DNA of 64,000 nt. Origin: Pseudomonas sp. TH15. Its GTDB lineage: Bacteria > Pseudomonadota > Gammaproteobacteria > Pseudomonadales > Pseudomonadaceae. The notes beneath the pieces are model-generated. The model was given only the letters and a program-made list of their open reading frames with translations. It searched no databases and was not told the origin of the DNA. Shown in pieces: positions 16,434-26,067 of this stretch (within the stretch, counting starts at the first letter, position 1; each line of letters opens with the position of its first letter). The translations under genes were made by a program, and so were the position numbers. The stretch is from positions 3,462,001 to 3,526,000 of the forward strand of contig NZ_JAEKEL010000001.1 of assembly GCF_016651105.1 (NCBI RefSeq), read 5' to 3'.

Positions 16434-17717
16434 TCAACGCAGTTTTTCAAGCATCTGGTAATACCACATCCCCGCCGCCAGCATCGGATTGCCCAGCAAA
16501 TCGCCCATCGGCACACGAATGTGCTGACACGCGGCAAACGTATCGAACTGCTCCAGTTGCCCGGTGATTGCCCGGCTCATGATTTCGCCCATGATGTGCG
16601 TGGTGGCGATGCCGTGGCCGGAGTAGCCCTGGCAATACCAGACGTTGTCCGAGAGCTTGCCCAGTTGCGGAATGCGGTTGATGACGATGCCCATCGCGCA
16701 GCTCCACTGGTAGTCGATCTGCACACCTTTGAGCGCCGGGAAGGTCTGTTCGATGCACGGGCGCAGTTCGCCGGCGATATCGCGTGAGTCCTTGCCGCTG
16801 TAATTGGCGCCGCCGCCGAACAGCAGGCGGCCGTCGGCGGTGAGGCGGTAGTAATCGAGGACGAAACGGCAGTCGTACACCGCCAGATCTTCGGGGTTGA
16901 TCTGCCGCGCCAGATCACCGAGCGGCGCGGTGGTGACGATGCCGCCCATGGCCGGAAAAATCTTGCCCTTGAGCTGGCCCGGTTCGAGCTTGTGGTAGAC
17001 ATCGCCGGCGAGCATCACTTGCTTGGCGTCGATCTGACCGTGAGCAGTCCTTACGCCTGGCGTATCGCCGTGAATGATCTCCAGAACTTCGCTGTTTTCG
17101 AAGATCAGTGCCCCCAGGCTTTCCGCCGCCCGCGCCTCGCCGATGCACAGGTTGAGCGGGTGCAGGTGCATGTTGCGGGTGTTCTTGATCGCGCCGTGGT
17201 AGAGCTCGCTTTGCAGCAGGTCACGGACCTGGCTGCGGTCGAGCATGCTGACTTCATCACCCAGTCCACGGCGCACGGCTTCTTCGTAATCGTTGCGCAA
17301 ATCGGGCATGTGGCTCGGCTTGTAGGCCGCGTGCAAATGACCGTGTTTGAGGTCGCACTGAATGGCGTATTTCGCCACGCGTTGCTTGATGATTTCGTGC
17401 CCGCGCCAGCGCAGGTGCCAGATGAAATCGTCGACGTCATCGCCGAGTTTGCCGCGCATTTGTTTGCGCATCGCACCGTCGCCGGAAAGGCTGCCAGTGA
17501 CTTGGCCGCCGTTGCGCCCGGTGGCACCCCAGCCGATTTTGTTGCTCTCGACGATGGCGACTTTCAGGCCTTTTTCGGCGAGTTCGACGGCAGTGGCGAC
17601 GCCGGTGAAACCGCCGCCGATGACGACCACGTCAACCGAGTGCCGACCTTGCAGGGTCGGGTAGTCGGTGTCCTGGTTGAGGGTGGCGGTGTAGTAGGAA
17701 TTGCAGCGTTCGGTCAT
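16434..17717 (-). CDS. puuB: FAD-dependent gamma-glutamyl-polyamine oxidase (second, intact copy)
   Basis: This is a 427-residue flavoenzyme of the DAO/PuuB family. The FAD motif VVVIGGGFTGVATAVELAEKG is at residues 30-50, then GWGATGRNGGQVTGS. The C-terminal motif is GYSGHGIATTHIMGE. Length equals that of the interrupted copy at 10027-11310, but the sequence is clearly diverged. The ATG at 17717 follows GGACACTGAC. It lies downstream of a second puuA on the same strand, forming a minimal synthetase-oxidase pair that could serve a different amine. Confidence 0.9.
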   Translation of the reverse strand: MTERCNSYYTATLNQDTDYPTLQGRHSVDVVVIGGGFTGVATAVELAEKGLKVAIVESNKIGWGATGRNGGQVTGSLSGDGAMRKQMRGKLGDDVDDFIWHLRWRGHEIIKQRVAKYAIQCDLKHGHLHAAYKPSHMPDLRNDYEEAVRRGLGDEVSMLDRSQVRDLLQSELYHGAIKNTRNMHLHPLNLCIGEARAAESLGALIFENSEVLEIIHGDTPGVRTAHGQIDAKQVMLAGDVYHKLEPGQLKGKIFPAMGGIVTTAPLGDLARQINPEDLAVYDCRFVLDYYRLTADGRLLFGGGANYSGKDSRDIAGELRPCIEQTFPALKGVQIDYQWSCAMGIVINRIPQLGKLSDNVWYCQGYSGHGIATTHIMGEIMSRAITGQLEQFDTFAACQHIRVPMGDLLGNPMLAAGMWYYQMLEKLR

Positions 17718-17754
17718 GTCAGTGTCCACACAAATTTCGAATCGGTACGCGGTC

Positions 17755-17850
17755 CTTTGTAGGAGTGAGCCTGCTCGCGATAGCGGTGTGTCAATCAACC
17801 AAAATGTTGACTGACATGGCCTCATCGCGAGCAGGCTCACTCCTACAAAA
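17755..17850. repeat. paired REP element inside the puuA2-puuB2 pair
   Basis: GTAGGAGTGAGCCTGCTCGC and GCGAGCAGGCTCACTCCTAC face each other around about 45 bases. It is the same family as 5513-5605 and occupies the space between the two coupled genes. Confidence 0.88.
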
Positions 17851-17864
17851 GCGGTGGTTGTGCT

Positions 17865-19232
17865 TCAGGCTTCGGTCAGGTACCAACGCCAATCCTGCTC
17901 ACCCACCTCGGCCATGAACTGCCGGTACTCGGCGCGTTTCACCGCCAGATATACCCCGAGAAATTCCTGGCCCAACGCATCACGTGCCCACGCGGAATTT
18001 TCCAGCGCTTGCAACGACGTCAACCAGTCGGTGGGTAGCAGTTCGGTGGCCTGGGCATAACCGTTGCCTTCCACCGGAGCACCGGGGTCGAGTTGCTCGC
18101 GAATGCCACGGTGAATACCGGCCAGGATCGCGGCCGCCGCCAGGTACGGGTTGGCGTCGGCGCCGCAGATGCGGTGTTCGATATGCCGGGAGAACGCCGG
18201 CCCGCCCGGCACCCGCAGGCTCACGGTGCGGTTGTCCACCCCCCAGGTGGCGGCCAGTGGCGCATAGCTGTTGGTCTGGAAACGGCGATAGGAGTTGGCG
18301 TTCGGGCAGAACAACAGCAGCGAATCGAGCAACGTACTGAGCATCCCGCCCACTGCATGCCTGAGCAGCGGCGTGCCGTCGGGCGCTGCGCTGGCGAACA
18401 GGTTGTTGCCGTCCCTGTCGGCCAGGCTGACGTGCATGTGCATCCCGGTGCCGGCCAGGTCATCGAAGGGTTTGGCCATGAAGCAAGCGGCCATCCCGTG
18501 CTTGTGGGCCACACCTTTGACCAGCCGTTTGTAACGCACCGCTTCGTCCATCGCCTGCAAGGCGTCGGTGCGATGTTCGAGGGTGATTTCGACCTGGCCC
18601 GGCGCATATTCGGAAATCGCCGTGCGCGCCGGAATGCCCTGGAGTTTGCAGGCGCTGTAGAGGTCGGCCAAGAACGGTTCGATCTGCTCCAGTTCGCGTA
18701 AACCATAAACCTGGGTGGCCCGTGGTCGCCCACCATCAACGTCCCGCGCCGGTTGCGGCCGACCATTGCTGTCGCGCTGTTGATCCAGCAGATAAAACTC
18801 CAGCTCCGCCGCCATCACCGGGTAATAGCCGTCGGCCTGCAAGCCCTCGATAACCTTTGCCAGCAAGTGCCGTGGGTCGGCAATGGTCGCCGGTAGCCCT
18901 TCCTTGGGATGCATGCTGACTTGCACCGCCGCGGTTGGAATCAGCCGCCACGGCATGCGCTGCAAACTGCCGCTGACCGGATAGGCGCGGCAGTCGATAT
19001 CACCGACGTCCCACACCAGCCCGGAGTTTTCCACGTCATCGCCATTGATGGTCAGGCCCAGAATGGTGCTGGGCAGTGGCCGGCCGCTTTCGTACACCGC
19101 CAACAGTTCATCACGATGCAGCAACTTGCCGCGTGGCACGCCGTTGTTGTCGAGGATGAACAGCTCGAACATCTCGATATCCGGGTGCTGTTCGAGGAAC
19201 AGGCGTGCGTCTTCAATGGCTGCGAATTTCAT
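17865..19232 (-). CDS. puuA: gamma-glutamyl-polyamine synthetase-like protein (second copy)
   Basis: This is a 455-residue glutamine synthetase superfamily member. Expected blocks are present: FELFILDNNGVPRGKLL near the N-terminus, MAAELEFYLLDQQ, GTGMHMHVSLADRDG, NSYRRFQTNSYAP and DNRTVSLRVPGG. It is more divergent from the 6825-8201 copy than expected for a recent duplicate. The ATG at 19232 was taken over the GTG three codons earlier. With puuB2 it likely forms an operon. Confidence 0.88.
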   Translation of the reverse strand: MKFAAIEDARLFLEQHPDIEMFELFILDNNGVPRGKLLHRDELLAVYESGRPLPSTILGLTINGDDVENSGLVWDVGDIDCRAYPVSGSLQRMPWRLIPTAAVQVSMHPKEGLPATIADPRHLLAKVIEGLQADGYYPVMAAELEFYLLDQQRDSNGRPQPARDVDGGRPRATQVYGLRELEQIEPFLADLYSACKLQGIPARTAISEYAPGQVEITLEHRTDALQAMDEAVRYKRLVKGVAHKHGMAACFMAKPFDDLAGTGMHMHVSLADRDGNNLFASAAPDGTPLLRHAVGGMLSTLLDSLLLFCPNANSYRRFQTNSYAPLAATWGVDNRTVSLRVPGGPAFSRHIEHRICGADANPYLAAAAILAGIHRGIREQLDPGAPVEGNGYAQATELLPTDWLTSLQALENSAWARDALGQEFLGVYLAVKRAEYRQFMAEVGEQDWRWYLTEA

Positions 19233-19340
19233 GGCAAACACTCATGGGGGCGCCGCACAGGCGCGCAGATTCGGGCCGGACACGTTTAGGGTGTCCTGGC
19301 AGGGATATCAAAAGTGATCAGTCAGAAGTGACAACGAACC

Positions 19341-19433
19341 TGTGGCGAGGGAGTTCGCTCGCGCGCGACTGCACAGCAGTCCGATCTCTCAGGGCCGCTT
19401 GGTGCCCCGGCGGGAGCAAGCTCCCTCGCCACA
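19341..19433. repeat. REP-like inverted repeat; gap 19233-19807
   Basis: TGTGGCGAGGGAGTTCGCTC and GGGAGCAAGCTCCCTCGCCACA enclose about 50 bases. The rest of the gap holds only a weak 27-codon frame at 19459-19542 on the minus strand (MNRIVNLPMALRRSK...). It lies upstream of puuA2 and could be a leader peptide but has poor support. Confidence 0.75.
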
Positions 19434-19807
19434 TTGCTTGTTTGCTGACTGAAAGAAATCAGCAGGCGATATCCGGCGGGCGTGCGGAGTGACGCAGCTT
19501 GGAACGGCGCAGGGCCATGGGGAGATTGACGATACGATTCATGCGCGGCCCCCGTAGCAGAGGGCGCACACAGCGGAGACGTTCAACGATTTTAATTGTT
19601 GTGGTGACGTGCTCATAACGCGTGTTTCCGTTGGCGGAAAACGTCGGTGGCGGGGCAGGCTCGCCGACCGGTGTGCCCCGGATAGTAAGGGGGAATCCGC
19701 GGGCGTGTAAACGATCAATGTGAAATATCTTCAACACTCAGGTTGCGGTGGGCGAGCCTGCATGCGAAGACAGCCTGGCATCCAGCATCAATGCCAGGAG
19801 AAATCAC

Positions 19808-20707
19808 TCAAACAGCAGGTGCTTCGATCCCGAAGAGCTTGCGTGCTTCGGCGAAGCACTTTTCGGCAATCGCCGAGCGCGGTTCCGTCTTGCGCATCAC
19901 CAGACCCAATGGCGCAAGCACGCTGGCGTCCGGCAAATTCATGAATGACAGATGTTCGATCGGCTCCTCCAGGCCGCTGTCCAGCGGCATGATCGAGCAG
20001 CAGAAGCCCTGGTGAATCGCCTGCAACAGCTGATAGGTCGAATCGCTCTCCATGATCGGCTGTGGACTCAGCCCGCGGCTGCGAAAACTCAAGTCGATGG
20101 ATTTGCGGTAATGCATGCCGGTGGTGATCATGCCCAGCGGCAGTTCGGCGGCGTCTTCCCAGCTCATTTGCGTGCCTTCGAAATGGAAGTGACGGTTGTC
20201 ATAGAGCAAACCGACGCGGGTTTCGCCAATCTCGAAAAACTCGAAATAGTTCGGGTTGACGTGATCGAGATAGCACACGCCCAAGTCCAGTTGGTTGTTG
20301 CCGAGACTGGCGATGATTTCATCGGAACTGAGTGACGACAGGCTGAATTTCAGCTCCGGATACGACCGCGACAAACCCTGAATGTAATTGACCGGGTTGA
20401 AGCTGCTCAGTGGCACCAACCCCAGACGCAAGCTACCGACCAATTGCCCGCGACACGCCGCTGCTTCGGCGAACAGGCCATCGTGCGCTGCCAGCAAGGT
20501 GCGGGCCCAGGCCAATACGCGTTCGCCTGCTTGCGTGAAGCCTTCAAAGCGCTGACCGCGGTTGACCAGCACCAGATCCAGCTCATCTTCCAGATTGCGC
20601 AAACGCATCGACAGGGTCGGCTGCGTGATGTGGCAGCGTGCGGCGGCCTGGCCGAAGTGGCGGGTTTCGTCCAGCGCGATCAGGAACTTGAGTTGTTTGA
20701 TGTCCAA
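19808..20707 (-). CDS. LysR-family transcriptional regulator
   Basis: This is a 299-residue regulator with an N-terminal winged helix-turn-helix (FGQAAARCHITQPTLSMRLRNLEDEL, residues 18-43) and a periplasmic-binding-protein-like effector domain from about residue 90. It is divergent from moaB-moeA across a 270-base gap (20708-20980), so control of that pair is likely but inferred. Effector unknown. Confidence 0.9.
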   Translation of the reverse strand: MDIKQLKFLIALDETRHFGQAAARCHITQPTLSMRLRNLEDELDLVLVNRGQRFEGFTQAGERVLAWARTLLAAHDGLFAEAAACRGQLVGSLRLGLVPLSSFNPVNYIQGLSRSYPELKFSLSSLSSDEIIASLGNNQLDLGVCYLDHVNPNYFEFFEIGETRVGLLYDNRHFHFEGTQMSWEDAAELPLGMITTGMHYRKSIDLSFRSRGLSPQPIMESDSTYQLLQAIHQGFCCSIMPLDSGLEEPIEHLSFMNLPDASVLAPLGLVMRKTEPRSAIAEKCFAEARKLFGIEAPAV

Positions 20708-20980
20708 GACGGCACCTGCTCGAAGGGGGGTTGATTGAATTGACGCAGAGGCGCACAGCGCACAAAAAGCGCAGGGTGCGACGATCTCATTTCAGCGATT
20801 GTGCGTCCAATCGGATGTGTTTAAAGGCTGTCTATCAGTCCCTGCCTTGATGGCTTTCAGTGTGGCAAACCCGTCTGATAGAGGCGCTCGATAGTGTGGT
20901 TGGCGAGAGTGATTAGACACTCATAAGAAGAGGCACTTAGGCTTGTTGGCAATTGAATCGATTGTTGCCGGAGAATCCCC

Positions 20981-21520
20981 TTGAGCGTCAAATCGGATGC
21001 GCTGTTTGTCCCCCTGAACATTGCTGTGCTGACGGTCAGTGATACGCGCGATTACGCCAGCGATACCTCCGGCCAATTATTGGTCAGTCGTCTGCTGGAG
21101 GCGGGTCACACGCTGAGCGCGCGCAATTTGCTCAAGGACGATCTGTACAAGATCCGTGCTCAGGTGGCGAACTGGATTGCCGATGAAAGCGTTCAGGTCG
21201 TGCTGATTACCGGCGGCACCGGCTTCACCGGGCGCGACAGCACCCCCGAAGCGGTGGTCTGCCTGCTCGACAAACAGGTTGATGGTTTCGGTGAGTTATT
21301 CCGCGCGATCTCGATCCTCGACATCGGTACTTCCACCGTACAGAGCCGTGCATTGGCCGGGTTGTCCAACGGCACGCTGGTGTGCTGCCTGCCGGGCTCG
21401 ACCGGCGCCTGCCGCACGGCGTGGGAAGGTATTCTGGCCGAGCAACTCGACAACCGTCACCGCCCGTGCAACTTCGTCCCACACCTTAAATCGGTACACG
21501 CCTGCGGCACCCGCGGATGA
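20981..21520 (+). CDS. moaB: molybdenum cofactor biosynthesis protein MoaB
   Basis: This is a 179-residue MoaB/MogA-family protein that adenylylates or otherwise handles molybdopterin. The core blocks AVLTVSDTRDYASDTSG and VVLITGGTGFTGRDSTPEA are present, and LPGSTGAC is conserved near the C-terminus. The start is TTG at 20981 with CCGGAGA eight bases upstream; no in-frame ATG gives a full N-terminus. It overlaps moeA by four bases. Confidence 0.93.
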   Translation: MSVKSDALFVPLNIAVLTVSDTRDYASDTSGQLLVSRLLEAGHTLSARNLLKDDLYKIRAQVANWIADESVQVVLITGGTGFTGRDSTPEAVVCLLDKQVDGFGELFRAISILDIGTSTVQSRALAGLSNGTLVCCLPGSTGACRTAWEGILAEQLDNRHRPCNFVPHLKSVHACGTRG

Positions 21521-22722
21521 GCTGGGCAGCGTTGATGCCGGTTGAGGATGCGCTGGAGCAATTACTGGCCATGGCCAATGAGCAGTGTCTGGCGGACAGT
21601 GAAATCCTCGCGCTGGATGACGCGTGCGGGCGGGTGCTGGCGAGTGATCTGGTAGCGACACTCGATCTGCCGCCGTGGCCGAACAGCGCCATGGACGGAT
21701 ACGCCCTGAACCTTGCGGATCTGCATCGCCAGCCTTTGGCGGTGTCGCAACGCGTCTACGCGGGGCTCGCGCCGGATGCCTTGTTGCCGGGCAGTTGTGC
21801 ACGGATCTTTACGGGAGCACCTGTGCCGCCCGGTGCCAATTGCGTGGAAATGCAGGAAAACGTCGAGGTACTGGAAGACGGTCGCGTGCGGTTTTTGCAG
21901 CCGCTGAAAATTGGCCAGAACATCCGCGCGCAAGGTCAGGAGAACCGTGCCGGTGACATTTTGCTGCGCGTCGGCAAGCGTCTCGGACCGTTCGAGCTGG
22001 CAGTGGCGGCAGGGCAGGGGTTGGCGCAACTGCACGTTGTGCGTCGGCCTCGGGTGGCGTTGTTGTCGACCGGTGACGAACTGGTCGAACCGGGCCTGCC
22101 GCTGCGTCCTGGCAGCATCTATAACAGTAACCGTGTGTTGCTCGCGCACTGGTTGCGTGAACTGGGTTGCGAGGTGATCGACGCTGGTATCTTGCCGGAT
22201 CGCCCGGCGCAAACCCGGCTCAAGCTTGAGCAGTTGCAAGTCAGCGCTGACCTGATTCTGACCACGGGCGGGGTGTCCGCAGGCGATGCTGATTGCCTCG
22301 GTCAGGTACTGCGTGACAACGGTAAAGCGCTGTTGTGGAAATTGGCGATCAAGCCCGGCAAGCCGCTGACGGTTGGCCATATCGGCGCAGTGCCGGTGAT
22401 CGGTCTGCCGGGTAATCCGACTGCCGCGCTCGTGACCTTTGGCTTGCTTGCCAGACCGTATCTGTTGAGGATTCAAGGTGTCGAAGACGTGATGCCGCTG
22501 AGCTTCACGGTGAAGGCCGGGTTTGCCTGGACGAAATCGGCCAGCCGCCGTGAATACCTGCGGGCGCGTCTGGAAGCGGGGGTTGCGGTGCTCTACCCGA
22601 ATCAGAGTTCCGGCGTACTGCTCGGCGCGACCTGGGCCGATGGCCTGGTGGAAATCACCGAGAACAGCACGCACCAGGTCGGCGACCCGCTGCGCTTCAT
22701 ACCCTTCAACGAACTCTTCTAA
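21517..22722 (+). CDS. moeA: molybdopterin molybdenumtransferase MoeA
   Basis: This 401-residue cytoplasmic enzyme inserts molybdenum into adenylylated molybdopterin. Conserved parts include LPPWPNSAMDGYAL, the binding block RVALLSTGDELVEPG, TTGGVSAGDAD, and IGLPGNPTAALVTF. The moaB stop and moeA start overlap as ATGA, so translation is coupled. The pair could serve the molybdenum hydroxylase encoded at 60-63 kb. A tandem repeat array follows immediately. Confidence 0.94.
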   Translation: MSWAALMPVEDALEQLLAMANEQCLADSEILALDDACGRVLASDLVATLDLPPWPNSAMDGYALNLADLHRQPLAVSQRVYAGLAPDALLPGSCARIFTGAPVPPGANCVEMQENVEVLEDGRVRFLQPLKIGQNIRAQGQENRAGDILLRVGKRLGPFELAVAAGQGLAQLHVVRRPRVALLSTGDELVEPGLPLRPGSIYNSNRVLLAHWLRELGCEVIDAGILPDRPAQTRLKLEQLQVSADLILTTGGVSAGDADCLGQVLRDNGKALLWKLAIKPGKPLTVGHIGAVPVIGLPGNPTAALVTFGLLARPYLLRIQGVEDVMPLSFTVKAGFAWTKSASRREYLRARLEAGVAVLYPNQSSGVLLGATWADGLVEITENSTHQVGDPLRFIPFNELF

Positions 22723-22735
22723 GCACCGCCAATCT

Positions 22736-23270
22736 CGTAGGAGCAAAGCTTGCTCGCGAAAGCGGTCGAGCATTCACGCAGGTGTTGGCTGATACACCGC
22801 CATCGCGAGCAAGCTTTGCTCCTACGAAGTTGTGGTGCTGCCGGCCTCGCAGGCGTCCCGCGAAAACTGTAGGAGCCGAGCTTGCTCGCGAAAGCGGTCT
22901 AGCATTCAATGCAGGTGTTGGCTGATACACCGCCTTCGCGAGCAAGCTTTGCTCCTACGAAGTTGTGGTGCTGCCGGCCTTCGCAGGCGTCCCGCGAAAA
23001 CTATAGGAGCCGAGCTTGCTCGCGAAAGCGGTCGAGCATTCAACGCCGGTGCTGGCTGATACACCGTCTTCGCGAGCAAGCTTTGCTCCTACGAAGTTGT
23101 GGTGCTGCCGGCTTCGCAGGCGTCCCGCGAAAACTGTAGGAGCCGAGCTTGCTCGCTAAAGCGGTCTAGCATTCAACGCAGGTGTTGGCTGATACACCGC
23201 CATCGCGAGCATTCAACGTTGGTGTTGGTTGATACACCGCCTTTGCGAGCAAGCTTTGCTCCTGCGCGGG
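22736..23270. repeat. tandem array of about 133-bp paired REP units; gap 22723-23336
   Basis: The TAGGAGC mark begins units at 22738, 22870, 23004 and 23137, giving periods of 132, 134 and 133 bases. Each unit holds a REP and its inverse (GAGCTTGCTCGCGAAAGCGG ... CGCGAGCAAGCTTTGCTCCT) and an identical linker (TTGTGGTGCTGCCGGC, GCGTCCCGCGAAAACT). A fifth, partial unit ends near 23262. No gene lies here. Confidence 0.92.
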
Positions 23271-23283
23271 TGGGGGCGGGGAT

Positions 23284-23320
23284 AAAAAAACGCCGCTCAT
23301 CTCGCGATGGGCGGCGTTTT
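23284..23320 (-). terminator. Rho-independent terminator of acnB
   Basis: On the minus strand, AACGCCGCCCATC and its partner GAGCGGCGTT form a stem followed by seven T, 17 bases past the acnB stop codon. Confidence 0.9.
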
Positions 23321-23336
23321 CTATTGCGTTGCAGCG

Positions 23337-25946
23337 TTAGGCTTGAACGACCGGAATGTTGGCGTTCGCAGCAGCTTCACGGAACTCGGCGATCTGGTCG
23401 AAGGACAGGTAGCGGTAAACATCAGCCGCCATGCTGTCGATCTTGCCAGCGTATTCCATGTACTCCTCGACGGTCGGCAGGCGACCCAGGATGGAAGCAA
23501 CAGACGCCAGCTCAGCCGAAGCCAGGTAGACGTTCGCGCCGTCACCCAGACGGTTCGGGAAGTTACGGGTCGAGGTCGACACAACAGTCGAGTTCGGCTC
23601 TACACGTGCCTGGTTACCCATGCACAGCGAGCAACCCGGCATTTCCATGCGTGCGCCGGCCTTGCCGTAGATGCCGTAGTAGCCTTCTTCGGTCAGCTGG
23701 TGAGCGTCCATTTTGGTCGGCGGCGACAGCCACAGACGAGTTGGCAACTGACCCTTGACCTGATCCAGCAACTTGCCGGCAGCGCGGAAGTGACCGATGT
23801 TGGTCATGCACGAACCGATGAACACTTCGTCGATCTTCTCGCCAGCAACGCTGGACAGCAGACGGGCGTCGTCCGGATCGTTTGGCGCGCAGAGCACAGG
23901 CTCTTTGATGTCGGCCAGGTCGATTTCGATGATTTCAGCGTATTCGGCGTCAGCATCGGCAACCATCAGCTCAGGGTTGGCAACCCAGGCTTCCATCGCT
24001 TGAGCGCGACGTTCCAGAGTACGCGCATCGCCGTAGCCTTCGCCGATCATCCAGCGCAGCAGGGTGATGTTGGAGTTCAGGTACTCGGTGATGGAGTCTT
24101 TCGACAGCTTGATGGTGCAACCGGCAGCCGAACGTTCAGCCGAGGCGTCGGACAGCTCGAAAGCTTGCTCGATGCTCAGGTTGTCCAGGCCTTCGATTTC
24201 CAGGATGCGGCCGGAGAAAGCGTTCTTCTTGCCTTTCTTCTCGACGGTCAGCAGGCCAGCCTGAATCGCGAAGTAAGGAATGGCGTGAACCAGGTCGCGC
24301 AGGGTAACGCCCGGTTGCATTTTGCCTTTGAAGCGCACCAGGATCGATTCCGGCATGTCCAGCGGCATAACGCCGGTGGCCGCGGCAAACGCAACCAGGC
24401 CGGAACCGGCCGGGAACGAAATGCCCATCGGGAAACGGGTGTGGGAGTCACCACCGGTACCGACGGTGTCCGGCAGCAGCATGCGGTTCAGCCAGCTGTG
24501 GATGATGCCGTCGCCCGGACGCAGGGAAACGCCGCCGCGGGTCATGATGAAGTCTGGCAGGGTGTGGTGGGTGGTCACGTCGATCGGCTTAGGGTAAGCC
24601 GCGGTATGGCAGAAGGACTGCATTACCAGATCGGTCGAGAAGCCCAGGCACGCCAGGTCTTTCAGTTCGTCACGGGTCATAGGACCGGTGGTGTCCTGAG
24701 AACCGACGGTGGTCATTTTCGGTTCGCAGTAGGTGCCAGGACGAACGCCTTTGCCTTCTGGCAGACCGCAAGCCTTGCCGACCATTTTCTGTGCCAGGGT
24801 GAAACCCTTGCCGGTGTCGACAGGTGCTTCAGGCAGTTTGAACAGATCGGTAGGGCCCAGGCCCAGCTCGGCGCGCGCCTTGTCGGTCAGACCGCGACCG
24901 ATGATCAGCGGAATACGGCCGCCAGCACGAACTTCGTCCAACAGAACCGGGGTCTTCATTTCGAAGGTGGTCAGGACTTCGTCGGTGCCGTGTTTGCAGA
25001 CTTTGCCAGCATGCGGGTACAGGTCGATCACGTCGCCCATGTGCATGTTGGAAACGTCGAACTCGATTGGCAGTGCGCCAGCATCTTCCATGGTGTTGTA
25101 GAAGATTGGAGCGATCTTGCTGCCGAAGCAGAAACCGCCAGCACGTTTGTTCGGCACGTGCGGAACGTCGTCACCGAAGAACCACAGTACCGAGTTGGTA
25201 GCCGATTTACGCGACGAACCAGTACCGACCACGTCACCGACGTAGGCGATAGGGAAGCCTTGACCGCGCATTTCTTCGATCTGCTTCATCGGGCCGGTCA
25301 CGCCTTGGACGTCAGGCACGATGCCTTCACGGGCCATTTTCAGCATGGCCAGGGCGTGCAGCGGGATGTCCGGGCGGGACCAGGCATCCGGGGCAGGGGA
25401 CAGGTCGTCGGTGTTGGTTTCGCCGGTGACCTTGAACACGCGCAGGCTGATCTTGTCGGCCAGGGTCGGACGGTTCTGGAACCACTCGCCGTCAGCCCAG
25501 GATTGCAGCACGCCTTTGGCGTGAACGTTACCGTTCTTGGCTTTTTCAGCGACGTCGTGGAACGCATCGAACATCAGCAGGGTGTGCTTGAGTTGAGCGG
25601 CAGCGACTGGGGCCAGTTCGGCGCTGTCGAGCAGGTCAACCAGGGTCACGATGTTGTAGCCGCCCTGCATGGTGCCGAGCAATTCAACAGCGCGTTTCTT
25701 GTCGATCAGAGGGGAGGTTGCTTCGCCTTTGGCCAGGGCAGACAGGAAGCCAGCCTTTACATAGGCTGCTTCGTCCACGCCAGGTGGAATGCGATTGGTG
25801 ATCAGGTCAACGAGGAAAGCTTCTTCGCCAGCCGGGGGATTCTTCAGCAGCTCGACCAGGCCTGCAGTTTGTTCGGCGTTAAGCGGCTGGGGAACGATAC
25901 CCAGTGCTGCACGCTCTTCGATATGTTTGCGGTAGGCTTCAAGCAC
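23337..25946 (-). CDS. acnB: aconitate hydratase B
   Basis: This 869-residue cytoplasmic enzyme of the TCA cycle interconverts citrate and isocitrate via a [4Fe-4S] cluster. The N-terminal HEAT-like domain (YRKHIEERAALGI) and the cluster ligands GSCMTNIGH and GCSLCMGNQ are present. LPDTVGTGGDSHTRFP is also conserved. The start was placed at GTG 25946 because GAGGGTAATAACT precedes it and the protein then starts VLEAYRKH like E. coli AcnB. An upstream ATG reading adds 16 unlikely residues. AcnB of other bacteria binds mRNA when iron is short. A structured region lies upstream. Confidence 0.96.
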   Translation of the reverse strand: MLEAYRKHIEERAALGIVPQPLNAEQTAGLVELLKNPPAGEEAFLVDLITNRIPPGVDEAAYVKAGFLSALAKGEATSPLIDKKRAVELLGTMQGGYNIVTLVDLLDSAELAPVAAAQLKHTLLMFDAFHDVAEKAKNGNVHAKGVLQSWADGEWFQNRPTLADKISLRVFKVTGETNTDDLSPAPDAWSRPDIPLHALAMLKMAREGIVPDVQGVTGPMKQIEEMRGQGFPIAYVGDVVGTGSSRKSATNSVLWFFGDDVPHVPNKRAGGFCFGSKIAPIFYNTMEDAGALPIEFDVSNMHMGDVIDLYPHAGKVCKHGTDEVLTTFEMKTPVLLDEVRAGGRIPLIIGRGLTDKARAELGLGPTDLFKLPEAPVDTGKGFTLAQKMVGKACGLPEGKGVRPGTYCEPKMTTVGSQDTTGPMTRDELKDLACLGFSTDLVMQSFCHTAAYPKPIDVTTHHTLPDFIMTRGGVSLRPGDGIIHSWLNRMLLPDTVGTGGDSHTRFPMGISFPAGSGLVAFAAATGVMPLDMPESILVRFKGKMQPGVTLRDLVHAIPYFAIQAGLLTVEKKGKKNAFSGRILEIEGLDNLSIEQAFELSDASAERSAAGCTIKLSKDSITEYLNSNITLLRWMIGEGYGDARTLERRAQAMEAWVANPELMVADADAEYAEIIEIDLADIKEPVLCAPNDPDDARLLSSVAGEKIDEVFIGSCMTNIGHFRAAGKLLDQVKGQLPTRLWLSPPTKMDAHQLTEEGYYGIYGKAGARMEMPGCSLCMGNQARVEPNSTVVSTSTRNFPNRLGDGANVYLASAELASVASILGRLPTVEEYMEYAGKIDSMAADVYRYLSFDQIAEFREAAANANIPVVQA

Positions 25947-26067
25947 AGTTATTACCCTCATCAGTGGTCCCAAATGGGTGTCCGGGACGCTCATCCCGAA
26001 ATGGCCGTACTCATGCGCTGCGTGGCGTTGTGGGCCACTTAGCCAGAATTACCGGCAATTCCTTACA

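Noticed and set aside
19459..19542. 27-codon minus-strand frame upstream of puuA2
   Set aside because: The ribosome binding site is weak and the peptide has no telling features, so it was mentioned only as a possibility in the gap entry.
23307..26042. 911-codon plus-strand open frame opposite acnB
   Set aside because: The acnB reading is unmistakable on the other strand; the frame is an antisense artefact of codon bias.
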